Below are positions 22,989-30,064 of a stretch of 36,212 nt of DNA, piece after piece. The notes under the pieces are model-generated. The model saw nothing but the letters and a program-made list of their open reading frames with translations, was not told the DNA's origin and ran no database searches. The stretch is from the IMG/VR virus record IMGVR_UViG_3300046820_000296, positions 1 through 36,212 of that record; one strand, given 5' to 3'. The stretch is from a virus. The stretch's first letter is position 1; the number at the start of each line of letters is the position of its first letter. A program made the translations under genes and the position numbers.

Positions 22989-23010
22989 GTAAGTTTCGTG
23001 TAAGTTTCGT
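22989..23010 (+). repeat. Tandem 11-base repeat before the HNH gene
   Basis: GTAAGTTTCGT occurs twice in direct tandem (22989-22999 and 23000-23010) in the 72-base gap before the HNH gene. It is followed by a weak promoter-like sequence (TTCGTA, 17 bases, TATAGC). An operator overlapping a promoter is plausible. Confidence 0.45.
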
Positions 23011-23050
23011 ATGCTAAAGTCTTACCTTTATAGCTTTATGAGGGTAAGTT

Positions 23051-23551
23051 ATGGCTACACGAAAGCACAGACAAGATTTAATCAAAATGCACCATCACAA
23101 ATACACTCGACACTATACGACAGAGGGTTATTACTGCTTTTATTGCGGTGATCCTGCCGAAGGGTTAGATCATGTGCCGCCAATTAGCTTAATTGACGCT
23201 ATGCCGTACAAAAAGAGGAAACAAGACAGGATTCCCGCCGTAACTGTGGCTTGCTGTCAGGAATGTAACTCTGCCTTGTCAAGTCGAAGGCTTGCAACTG
23301 TGGATGATCGTCTGATGTTTCTAGAATCCTACTATGACGCAAAGTTTAAACAACAAAACGCCATGTGGACAGAAGAAGAAATCAACGAGTTAGGGTTTTC
23401 CCTACAAAAGAGCGTTAGAGCGCGACAGGAGAAACTTCAACGATACATTCATAAAATCCGAGCAATTCAACGCCGACACATCATGGTTGAGACACATCCG
23501 ACCTTTGAAGTGAATCCAGCAGAGGAAGAAAAGCTCAAAAGTAGCGTTTAA
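23051..23551 (+). CDS. HNH endonuclease
   Basis: The product has 166 residues. Zinc-binding pairs are Cys29-F-Y-Cys32 and Cys69-Q-E-Cys72, and the catalytic segment GLDHVPPISL (about 38-47) carries Asp40-His41. CCQECNSALSSRRL (68-81) supplies the distal Asn. This order, CxxC, DHVPP, CxxCN, is a clear HNH nuclease. A long basic C-terminal helix (RARQEKLQRYIHKIRAIQRR) may bind DNA. It could be a free-standing homing nuclease, a packaging-associated nuclease or a host-DNA nuclease. Its place among accessory genes, behind its own repeats, favours a selfish or host-directed role. Confidence 0.75.
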   Translation: MATRKHRQDLIKMHHHKYTRHYTTEGYYCFYCGDPAEGLDHVPPISLIDAMPYKKRKQDRIPAVTVACCQECNSALSSRRLATVDDRLMFLESYYDAKFKQQNAMWTEEEINELGFSLQKSVRARQEKLQRYIHKIRAIQRRHIMVETHPTFEVNPAEEEKLKSSV

Positions 23552-23621
23552 AACGATTTAAACCTACCTAGAAGCGATTTTGTACCTTCCAACCAATTCC
23601 GCAACATCCTAAGGAGTTAAA

Positions 23622-23894
23622 ATGCACTGCCAAGCCTGCAATCGATTGTTAAGTGACTTCGAATCAACGCGCAAACATGCCATCACGTTTGAATTCTTAG
23701 ACCTTTGCAAAGTTTGCTTTGAAGATGTGAAGACCATCATTCCTACGATTGACCGCAGAGAATTGATGACAGAACAAGATTTTGACGATGAACCAGAGGA
23801 TGATCTGGACACACAGGTTTCCCTAGAAGCTGAAGATGTACTATATAGCTATGTAGATACTATGAAGTTCTCTAGTGAAGACTACGATGTTTAA
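23622..23894 (+). CDS. Small zinc-finger-like protein
   Basis: The 90-residue product starts MHCQACNRLLSDFESTRKHA, with a second Cys pair in FLDLCKVCFEDV (about residues 25-36). The C3xxC6 ... C29xxC32 pattern with 'ACNRLLSDFE-TRK' is a zinc-ribbon type I recognise from T7-like phages. The C-terminal half is strongly acidic (EQDFDDEPEDDLDTQVSLEA). The likely role is protein or nucleic-acid binding. AAGGAG lies before ATG. Confidence 0.6.
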   Translation: MHCQACNRLLSDFESTRKHAITFEFLDLCKVCFEDVKTIIPTIDRRELMTEQDFDDEPEDDLDTQVSLEAEDVLYSYVDTMKFSSEDYDV

Positions 23895-23907
23895 GAGACT
23901 TCTATGT

Positions 23908-23965
23908 CATTAAAGCTCATTAAAGTAAATACTACTTTATTGTTTATCTTTAAAACTCATTAAAG
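23908..23965 (+). repeat. CATTAAAG repeats and inverted repeat
   Basis: CATTAAAG occurs at 23908-23915, 23918-23925 and 23958-23965. The middle copy overlaps a perfect inverted repeat TAAAGTA-AATAC-TACTTTA (23921-23939). A TATAAA lies at 23966-23971, only 10 bases before the next ATG. This looks like a small operator or leader region. Confidence 0.45.
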
Positions 23966-23980
23966 TATAAAGGGGATAAC

Positions 23981-24142
23981 ATGGAAGAAATTGTAACTCA
24001 ACATCAAGATGATTATGTCTTGTTACAAAAAGAAGCACATTATGTACACACCATTAATGCTTTTGTGGAATTGATTGTTGAACATGGGTGGGATAAAGTA
24101 ACGTCTGATCTTAGAATCGCTATGGGTAACAAATCATGGTGA
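23981..24142 (+). CDS. Small hypothetical protein (53 aa)
   Basis: An ATG at 23981, with AAGGGG before it, opens 53 codons ending in TGA. The product starts MEEIVTQHQDDYVLLQKEAH and continues FVELIVEHGWDKVTSDLRIA. It is helical and acidic, with no motif that I recognise. The stop overlaps the start of the next micro-ORF (TGATG). Ribosome site, codon use and overlap support it as real. Confidence 0.55.
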   Translation: MEEIVTQHQDDYVLLQKEAHYVHTINAFVELIVEHGWDKVTSDLRIAMGNKSW

Positions 24143-24192
24143 TGGCTTTGATTGTTTTTGTCTTAACTTTGATAAAGGTATCATTAAAATGA
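24142..24192 (+). CDS. Micro-ORF, hydrophobic peptide (16 aa)
   Basis: The ATG at 24142 overlaps the stop of the 53-residue gene (TGATG). The 16-codon frame (MALIVFVLTLIKVSLK) ends in a TGA that overlaps the ATG of the next gene (ATGA). The peptide is hydrophobic with a basic end. Overlaps on both sides suggest that ribosomes pass through it; whether the peptide matters is unknown. Confidence 0.35.
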   Translation: MALIVFVLTLIKVSLK

Positions 24193-24398
24193 GTGGAACT
24201 GCAACATTAACCTATGACTTGTCTAAACCTGAGCAGGTCATGGCACATAAGTACGCATTGAAGGGTCTTGAGGCTTGTCAGATGCTAGAGTCTCTAAAAG
24301 CAGCAACGGCTGGCTACCAAGCCTATAAAGGTCTCTCTGAGAGCGTTCTAGCGGACATCATCGCTGACTTGTCTAAATGGGAGGACGTGAAGCTATGA
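24189..24398 (+). CDS. Hypothetical helical protein
   Basis: The 69-residue product starts MSGTATLTYDLSKPEQVMAH, followed by KYALKGLEACQMLESLKAAT. It is a small mostly helical protein. The TYDLSKPE start is a pattern I have seen in phage accessory proteins of unknown role. It is coupled upstream (ATGA) to the micro-ORF and downstream (ATGA) to the PVAW protein. Confidence 0.55.
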   Translation: MSGTATLTYDLSKPEQVMAHKYALKGLEACQMLESLKAATAGYQAYKGLSESVLADIIADLSKWEDVKL

Positions 24399-24865
24399 CA
24401 CATGAAAATGCAATGAAGCTGGCGCTTGAGGCGTTAATGCACGAAATGAAATATGTTTTGTGCTGTATTAACTTAGACATAGTTCCGTTTGATGGTGATG
24501 ATTTTCATGAGGCTTTGCGGCTTGGTGAAGAAGCGCTGAACCATTGCGAGGACAAACTCAATATGGTCAAGCAAGAGCAGCGCAGTGATAGAGCGTTAGC
24601 GGACAGCGAGCATACGGGTGAGCCTGTGGCGTGGCGAGATAGAACGTCTGGGACTTTGCTTCATGAAAAATGGTTAGATGCTGAACCTCTTTACACCACA
24701 CCACAACCAAAACATGAGTGGGTTAGCTTAACTGATGATGAAGTGAGCATCATTGAGCATAAGGTCTACAGTCGAACAATTCAGAAGGGTAAATCCATGA
24801 GTGTGTTTATCGCTCAACTCGCCAAGGCCATCGATTCAGCATTGAAGGGGAAGAATAGTGCTTAA
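24395..24865 (+). CDS. Phage accessory protein with PVAW...PLYT domain, second copy
   Basis: I chose the ATG at 24395, which overlaps the previous stop (ATGA) and has GGAGG 10 bases upstream. The 156-residue product starts MTHENAMKLALEALMHEMKY. It has GEPVAWRDRTSGTLLHEKWL and AEPLYTTPQP in the middle and a helical tail (SLTDDEVSIIEHKVY). The domain plan matches the protein at 20815-21324, though overall similarity is low. Such proteins are widespread in phages, and the function is unknown. Confidence 0.62.
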   Translation: MTHENAMKLALEALMHEMKYVLCCINLDIVPFDGDDFHEALRLGEEALNHCEDKLNMVKQEQRSDRALADSEHTGEPVAWRDRTSGTLLHEKWLDAEPLYTTPQPKHEWVSLTDDEVSIIEHKVYSRTIQKGKSMSVFIAQLAKAIDSALKGKNSA

Positions 24866-24911
24866 TTACATTCTCAATCTCTTGTTACCGAAAGGGTATC
24901 AACCAAAATGA
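24858..24911 (+). CDS. Micro-ORF, hydrophobic peptide (17 aa)
   Basis: A GTG at 24858 lies inside the end of the previous gene, and a 17-codon frame (MLNYILNLLLPKGYQPK) ends with TGA overlapping the next ATG (ATGA). The peptide is a short hydrophobic helix with a basic Pro/Lys end. The double overlap is the only strong support. Confidence 0.33.
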   Translation: MLNYILNLLLPKGYQPK

Positions 24912-25291
24912 TTAGTTCTAAATTTATCCATGAAACCAAGGAAAAGCGTGAGCGCACAGGTAAACAATACGCTGATTGGATTCTTCTGCACCCTGAAGGC
25001 GTTACAGTCGCTCAGGTGACAGAGCACTTCAAAAAGAAGGATAAGAATACTGTCAGGGGTTTACTACAGAAGACACCTAACATCTATGTATCTCATTGGA
25101 CTAGGAACAGTAAGAACCTCCCACAAGCTATCTTCAAAGCTGTGAGAGAAGGTGAACCAGTGCCTGAAACAGTTAAAAACCTTAACTCAATTCATGCGAT
25201 GGATGTGCGACTCTCTAATGCGGGATATGTGCGTCAAGGCTTAACTGTAATCCGTGGGCCTTGGCCTTCAACTACAAGGGTGACAGCATGA
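24908..25291 (+). CDS. Putative DNA-binding protein (winged-helix-like)
   Basis: The product has 127 residues. Residues about 15-60 (RERTGKQYADWILLHPEGVT, VAQVTEHFKKKDKNTVRGLL) have the order of a helix-turn-helix with a 'GVTVAQVTEHF-K-KNTVRGLL' recognition pattern. The remainder is basic, with a Tyr/Trp strand. This suggests a small regulator or replication accessory factor. It is the first of the genes leading into the primase-helicase and is coupled to the zinc-finger gene after it (ATGA). The fold is inferred by eye. Confidence 0.5.
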   Translation: MISSKFIHETKEKRERTGKQYADWILLHPEGVTVAQVTEHFKKKDKNTVRGLLQKTPNIYVSHWTRNSKNLPQAIFKAVREGEPVPETVKNLNSIHAMDVRLSNAGYVRQGLTVIRGPWPSTTRVTA

Positions 25292-25578
25292 GTACACATG
25301 GTGATGGTGGTAAGGGATCAGCGAGGCGTAAGGAAGATGTCAGCAAGATTCATGAGAATTGGGATCGCATATTTGGTAAAAAGGACGACGATAAACCTAT
25401 GATTGACGATAACGAACACGATGAAGAAGATGGTAGCGAGGATGATGAGTACGACTACTGCCATGTCTGTAGCGGCTCAGGCGAGGGTATGTATGATGGC
25501 TCCAGTTGTCACGCTTGTGGCGGCACAGGGAACGCTACAGTAGACAAAGAGGATGACTGCTATGACGACTACGAGTAA
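25288..25578 (+). CDS. Acidic protein with DnaJ-type zinc finger
   Basis: I chose the ATG at 25288, which overlaps the previous stop. The 96-residue product starts MSTHGDGGKGSARRKEDVSK, then IHENWDRIFGKK (a common phage start motif). A very acidic linker follows (about residues 32-56), then a DnaJ-like cysteine module: Cys58-HV-Cys61-SGSGEG and Cys74-HA-Cys77-GGTG. The module binds one zinc ion and protein or DNA partners. It overlaps the primase-helicase gene by 17 bases, so it may act with it. The functional link is inferred. Confidence 0.68.
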   Translation: MSTHGDGGKGSARRKEDVSKIHENWDRIFGKKDDDKPMIDDNEHDEEDGSEDDEYDYCHVCSGSGEGMYDGSSCHACGGTGNATVDKEDDCYDDYE

Positions 25579-27193
25579 TCTCAAGGTAGCGTCTAAGTTC
25601 CTACGTCATGGGCCATGTGAGGCTTGTGGTAGCTCAGATGCCAACAGTTTCTACGATGATGGGCATACGTACTGTCATAGCTGTCAAAACTATACATCAG
25701 GAAATGAATATGTAAACAATTCCGCATTTTCTATACATGAGAAACCAACAAAAACTAAGGTATTTACAATGAAAACACAAGGGGAAGTGAAGGCCATAGT
25801 GGACAGAGGTATCGTCAGGGAAACCTGTGAGTTCTTCGGTGTCACACAGGAGACAGGGAAGCACTATTACCCTTACTACGATGAAACAGGCGCTAAGGTA
25901 GCTGAAAAGATCCGATCAGTTGAGAACAAGACATTCTCTATTGCAGGAAACTTCAACAAAGCTACTCTATTCGGACAGAACTTGTTTCAGAAAGAGGGTA
26001 AGTACATCACCATTGTCGAAGGTGAACTAGACGCATTGGCTTCGTATCAGATGACAGGCAGCAAATGGCCTACTGTGAGCATCCGTAATGGTGCTTCAGC
26101 GGCTGTTAAAGACTGCAAGGCTCAGTATGAGTATCTAGATAGCTTCGAGACTATCGTGATCTGCTTCGATGCTGATGAGGTAGGACAGAAGGCAGCTAAG
26201 GACGTAGCTGAACTCTTTGGCAACAAAGTTAAAATAGTCAAACATTTGAAGGAGTGCAAAGATGCCTGTGATTACCTCTCTAACGGACGAGGAGCTGAAT
26301 ACGTTAACCAGTGGTGGAGAGCTGAGAGTTATGTACCCGATGGGATCATCCAAGCCTCAACACTTTGGGACAGCGTATCTGCACCTGAGCCAGTCGCTGA
26401 GGCATTCTATCCATTCAAAGGACTTAATGAACTCCTCTACGGACTCAGATCGAGTGAACTCATTACTGTCACTGCTGGAAGTGGCCTCGGAAAGAGTCAG
26501 TTCCTTAGAGAAATCCTATTCCAAATCCTTAGAACAACTAAGTGGAATGTTGGGGGGATGTTCCTCGAAGAGTCGGTGCGAAAGACTGCCAGATCTATTA
26601 TGTCACTGCAAGCAAATAAGAAGCTACATTTGCCAGATACACCCGTCACAGAACGAGAATTGAAGGAGGCATTCGATGCTACTCTGGGTACTAATCGTGT
26701 GTTCCTCTTTGATCATTTCGGCTCCCTTGCTATTGACAACGTGCTTAACCGCATACGATATATGTCCAAGGCTTGTGATTGCCGTGTTGTTTTCTTGGAT
26801 CACATCTCTCTCGTTGTCTCTGGTATGGATGGGAATGATGAGCGCAAGTCTATTGATGTCTTAATGACCCGCTTGAGGACATTGGTGCAGGAGACAGGTA
26901 TTACCTTGATCTGCGTATCGCACCTGAAGCGTCCTAGCACATCTAACAAGGGACATGAGGACGGAGAAGCTGTATCGTTGTCTCAGCTGCGAGGCTCAGG
27001 TGCTATCGCTCAACTGTCCGATGCTGTGATCACCTTAGAGCGTAACTCCATGAGCACTGATCCTAATGTACGTCATACAACCAAGGTAGCAGTGGCTAAG
27101 AATCGCTACAATGGACTCACAGGCCCTGCTTGTGCGTTGAAGTACGACATGGATACAGGACGCATGATTGAAACTGTGATGGAGGAACTTTGA
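25562..27193 (+). CDS. DNA primase-helicase (T7 gp4-like)
   Basis: I prefer the ATG at 25562, which has AGAGG 10 bases upstream, over an in-frame ATG three codons before. The product has 543 residues. The primase zinc motif is Cys19-xx-Cys22 and Cys38-xx-Cys41. The TOPRIM domain shows ITIVEGELDALASYQ (Glu153) and VICFDADEVGQKAA (Asp203-Asp205). The hexameric RecA-like helicase has Walker A GSGLGKS (306-312) and Walker B VVFLDH (409-414). It unwinds the fork and makes RNA primers for the polymerase at 27660. It is full-length and complete. Confidence 0.93.
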   Translation: MTTTSNLKVASKFLRHGPCEACGSSDANSFYDDGHTYCHSCQNYTSGNEYVNNSAFSIHEKPTKTKVFTMKTQGEVKAIVDRGIVRETCEFFGVTQETGKHYYPYYDETGAKVAEKIRSVENKTFSIAGNFNKATLFGQNLFQKEGKYITIVEGELDALASYQMTGSKWPTVSIRNGASAAVKDCKAQYEYLDSFETIVICFDADEVGQKAAKDVAELFGNKVKIVKHLKECKDACDYLSNGRGAEYVNQWWRAESYVPDGIIQASTLWDSVSAPEPVAEAFYPFKGLNELLYGLRSSELITVTAGSGLGKSQFLREILFQILRTTKWNVGGMFLEESVRKTARSIMSLQANKKLHLPDTPVTERELKEAFDATLGTNRVFLFDHFGSLAIDNVLNRIRYMSKACDCRVVFLDHISLVVSGMDGNDERKSIDVLMTRLRTLVQETGITLICVSHLKRPSTSNKGHEDGEAVSLSQLRGSGAIAQLSDAVITLERNSMSTDPNVRHTTKVAVAKNRYNGLTGPACALKYDMDTGRMIETVMEEL

Positions 27194-27339
27194 TGATTGA
27201 AATGATTATCGTAGGTACTATCGGTATCGGTTACTCCGTTGTAGGTGTGCTACAGTGGCTCAAGGGTGACATGGGTGCTGGTATCATGTGGATCGGTTAC
27301 TCATTCGCTCAAATCGGACTATTTATAAACCTAAAGTGA
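27193..27339 (+). CDS. Small membrane protein, two spans (48 aa)
   Basis: The ATG at 27193 overlaps the primase-helicase stop (TGATG) and opens 48 codons to TGA. The peptide starts MIEMIIVGTIGIGYSVVGVL with a first span, then a short QWLKGDMGAG turn and a second span IMWIGYSFAQIGLFINL. This small two-span protein is a type I have seen next to phage replication genes. It may anchor the replication complex at the membrane; this is only inference. Confidence 0.6.
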   Translation: MIEMIIVGTIGIGYSVVGVLQWLKGDMGAGIMWIGYSFAQIGLFINLK

Positions 27340-27345
27340 GGCTTT

Positions 27346-27663
27346 ATGAACAACGATAAAGAACTGCTAGAGCTTGCAGCTAAAGCGGCTGGATATGAAT
27401 GGGATTGGTTTGGCCCTAATTTTCACATTGCCATTGATGAAAGGCGATTTACAGCTTGGAATCCATTAACAGACGATGGCGATGCTTTTCGTCTTATGGT
27501 GAATCTGGAAATAGCTATTAACCCCTACGCTGGAAAAGTTGTTACTTGGGTGGAAGCAAATAGGATGGCTACACATAAGACATGGGATAATAACGAAGAT
27601 GCAACAAAGGTAGTTAGATTGGCAATCGTAATAGCGGCAGCAGAAATCGGAAAGACGTTGTGA
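27346..27663 (+). CDS. Conserved phage hypothetical protein (phage 'AAKAAG' family)
   Basis: The 105-residue product starts MNNDKELLELAAKAAGYEWD and has FTAWNPLTDDGDAFRLMVNL in the middle and an amphipathic end (VVRLAIVIAAAEIGKTL). The pattern 'LLELAAKAAG---W...WNPL-DDGDA-RL-V-L...AA-EIG' is common to very many phage and prophage proteins of unknown function. It overlaps the GTG start of the DNA polymerase gene (GTGA), so the two are coupled. Confidence 0.7.
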   Translation: MNNDKELLELAAKAAGYEWDWFGPNFHIAIDERRFTAWNPLTDDGDAFRLMVNLEIAINPYAGKVVTWVEANRMATHKTWDNNEDATKVVRLAIVIAAAEIGKTL

Positions 27664-29393
27664 AAAGAATTGCTCTCGACATTGAGACTAACATGACACA
27701 TGATGTGATTCATCTATGTGTGACACAAGACATTGACACAGGAGAAACAATTACATGGAGCAATCCAAGTGGGTTAACAGCCTATCTCGAAAAGGCATCA
27801 CAGTTGATCGCATTCAACGGCCTATCATTCGACTTTCCGATCTTAAACAGGCTTTGGAAGACCAAGATTGGGTTGAAGAAAGCGTACGATCCACTCGTGG
27901 TAAGCAGACTTTTAGAGCCAACAAGGGACGGGGGACACAGCCTAGCAAGTTGGGGCGAAACTCTGAAGCTTCAGAAGATTGAGTACGAACGTGTTTGGGA
28001 ATGGTTAAACAATCGTAGACAAGAATACAAGGGAGAATGTTATGACAATCCTCACATGGATTTGCTTGAGCATTATTGTCAGCGGGACGTTGATGTGTTG
28101 GTTAGAGTCTTCAAACACTTAGAGCTAGAGATTGACTCTAAAGAGTTCTCTCGTGACTCAGTTCACTTGGAACACCAAGTAGCAGCTATCATAAACAAGC
28201 AAGAGAAGAATGGCTTCAAGTTAGACACTATTCACGCTACGTGCTTACTAGCTGAACTCAAGGGGAAGATGAGTGCCATCAATGACAAAATGCAGGATCT
28301 CTATCCACCGTATGAGGTTGAGCGCATCTCTGAAAAGACAGGGAAGGTTCTCAAGCCTGAAGTGGTGGTATTCAATCCAGCTTCTAGACAACAAATAGCT
28401 GAGAAGCTCATTGGCCTAGGGTGGAAACCTAAGAAGTTCACTGAGCCTACAGCTAACTACCCACAAGGTCAGGCTATTGTCGATGAAGCTGTGTTGATGT
28501 CTCTGAAGTATCCTATCGCTCAGTTGATCGCTGAGTACATGATGCTCGGTAAACGTATCGCTCAGATTGAATCGTGGTTAGAGGTCGTAGGAGCTGATGG
28601 TAGGGTACACGGTAGAGTCATCACCAATGGCGCTGTAACTGGAAGGGCTACTCATATGAAACCAAATATGGCGCAGATTCCAAATTCGGGGTCTCCGTAC
28701 GGGCCAGAGTGTAGACAATGTTGGACAGTGGAAGAGGGAAATGTGTTAGTTGGAGCAGATGCTAGTGGTTTGGAACTGCGAATGCTTGCTCACTATATGA
28801 AGGACGAAGCATATGTTAAAACAGTCTGTGAGGGATCGTCTAAAGATGGTACGGACATCCATACGATCAACCAGAAAGCAGCGGGGTTGCAGACACGCGA
28901 TCAAGCAAAGACGTTTATCTATAGCTGGATGTATGGCGCGGGGCCTTCCAAGGTTGGCTCGATTGTCGGTGGTAGTGCTAAGGATGGACAAAAGCTTATC
29001 GATGCCTTTCTTAAAGGGACTCCCGCACTCAAGCGTCTACGTGATAAAGTCGCCGTATACGCGAGCAAGGGCTATGTACCCGGGCTTGATGGTCGTAAGA
29101 TATGGGTTCGTAGTGAACACGCGGCACTCAATAGCTTGTTACAAGGCGCTGGCGCGATTGTCATGAAGAAAGCTCTTGTGTTATTTGATCAGACTGTCCG
29201 CAAGAATAAGTGGGAAGTCAAGTTGGTTGCGTGGGTGCATGACGAAGCTCAGATTGAATGTAGACCTGAGATAGCTGACTTAGTTGGCAAGGCTTTTGTC
29301 GATGCCATTAAAGATGCTGGCTTGGCGTATAACTTACGTTGTCCTCTCTCAGGAGAATACTCTGTCGGGGCCAACTGGCGCGAAACCCATTAA
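27660..29393 (+). CDS. DNA polymerase, family A (T7-like)
   Basis: The product has 577 residues and starts with GTG overlapping the previous stop. The 3'-5' exonuclease domain has Asp7 and Glu9 (LDIET), NGLSFDFP with Asp58, and YCQRDVD with Asp143. The polymerase domain shows motif A DASGLELR (Asp367), motif B RDQAKTFIYSWMYG (Arg413, Lys417, Tyr421, Tyr425) and motif C WVHDEAQIE (Asp528). Tyr421 sits where T7 polymerase has Tyr526, the residue that allows dideoxynucleotide use. It is shorter than T7 gp5 (704 residues), mainly in the thumb and linker. It replicates the phage genome together with the primase-helicase. Confidence 0.93.
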   Translation: MKRIALDIETNMTHDVIHLCVTQDIDTGETITWSNPSGLTAYLEKASQLIAFNGLSFDFPILNRLWKTKIGLKKAYDPLVVSRLLEPTRDGGHSLASWGETLKLQKIEYERVWEWLNNRRQEYKGECYDNPHMDLLEHYCQRDVDVLVRVFKHLELEIDSKEFSRDSVHLEHQVAAIINKQEKNGFKLDTIHATCLLAELKGKMSAINDKMQDLYPPYEVERISEKTGKVLKPEVVVFNPASRQQIAEKLIGLGWKPKKFTEPTANYPQGQAIVDEAVLMSLKYPIAQLIAEYMMLGKRIAQIESWLEVVGADGRVHGRVITNGAVTGRATHMKPNMAQIPNSGSPYGPECRQCWTVEEGNVLVGADASGLELRMLAHYMKDEAYVKTVCEGSSKDGTDIHTINQKAAGLQTRDQAKTFIYSWMYGAGPSKVGSIVGGSAKDGQKLIDAFLKGTPALKRLRDKVAVYASKGYVPGLDGRKIWVRSEHAALNSLLQGAGAIVMKKALVLFDQTVRKNKWEVKLVAWVHDEAQIECRPEIADLVGKAFVDAIKDAGLAYNLRCPLSGEYSVGANWRETH

Positions 29394-29396
29394 AAC

Positions 29397-29425
29397 TTGA
29401 CACTATCATTCATTTATGGTATAGT
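29397..29425 (+). promoter_or_regulatory. Strong sigma-70-like promoter before endonuclease VII
   Basis: A perfect -35 TTGACA (29397-29402) is followed by a 17-base spacer and -10 TATAGT (29420-29425; 5 of 6). Transcription should start near 29432, just before the strong ribosome site AAGGAGG of the endonuclease VII gene. It is the clearest promoter of the rightward block. Confidence 0.8.
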
Positions 29426-29444
29426 TGAGGTTTAAGGAGGCACT

Positions 29445-29882
29445 ATGCAAATAGGAAACGGAAACAAAAAACAAGCAGATCAAACAGCAGACCCATCAAA
29501 ATATCCACAAGGGCATTTCAAAGACAAGCCTTGTAGGTGCTGTGGTGAACTGTTCAAGCCTAAGGCTCCATCACATTTGTATTGTTCACAAGACTGTGCA
29601 GATGTTGGGCTTAACAACCGATACTTAAAAAGGAACTACAATACTGATTACAACAACGTAAAGCAGATGTATGAAGAACAAAATGACAGGTGTTTCTTGT
29701 GTGGTACAGAAGGTTTTAAAATGAATCCTAAGGCCAAGAAAAACCTTGTTGTCGATCACTGCCATACAACGGGAAAAGTTCGTAGGCTTTTGTGCCATAA
29801 TTGCAACAGAGCTTTAGGACTTTTTCAAGACAATCCTGATGTGCTCAGAAAAGCCGCAGACTATGTTGAGGGGTACAAGTGA
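29445..29882 (+). CDS. Recombination endonuclease VII
   Basis: The product has 145 residues. The catalytic His-Me finger has Cys83-FL-Cys86, DHCH (Asp104, His105, His107) and Cys117-HN-Cys120-Asn121. This matches the zinc cysteines, DHDH-type motif and catalytic Asn of T4 endonuclease VII. An extra N-terminal zinc finger is formed by Cys30/Cys33 and Cys47/Cys51 (CCGELFKPKAPSHLYCSQDC). It cleaves Holliday junctions and branched DNA before packaging. It has its own promoter and is followed at once by a coupled small gene. Endonuclease I at 31533 provides the same type of activity. Confidence 0.88.
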   Translation: MQIGNGNKKQADQTADPSKYPQGHFKDKPCRCCGELFKPKAPSHLYCSQDCADVGLNNRYLKRNYNTDYNNVKQMYEEQNDRCFLCGTEGFKMNPKAKKNLVVDHCHTTGKVRRLLCHNCNRALGLFQDNPDVLRKAADYVEGYK

Positions 29883-30064
29883 TCGATAAGTCAGACAAAT
29901 TGAAATCTCAGATCATGCTGAACATAGGTGAGAACTCTTTCACTCTATTACATTCAGACGATCTGGATCTCCTTGAGGTATACTTGGTGCTCTCAGCAGC
30001 CCTAGATTACATCGAGGATGAAGCAGAAGCTATCTCTCGTCGAGAAGGTAGTTATTTACAGTGA
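29879..30064 (+). CDS. Small acidic hypothetical protein
   Basis: The GTG at 29879 overlaps the stop of the endonuclease VII gene (GTGA). The 61-residue product is helical and acidic (IGENSFTLLHSDDLDLLEVY, then LSAALDYIEDEAEAISRREG). It lies directly before the structured leader of ssb. No family is recognised. It could bind a partner protein, as many small acidic phage proteins do. Confidence 0.5.
   Translation: MIDKSDKLKSQIMLNIGENSFTLLHSDDLDLLEVYLVLSAALDYIEDEAEAISRREGSYLQ

Noticed and set aside
26262-26663. 133-codon frame within the primase-helicase gene
   Set aside because: Same-strand alternative frame inside a well-supported enzyme; no ribosome site of note and no recognisable motif.
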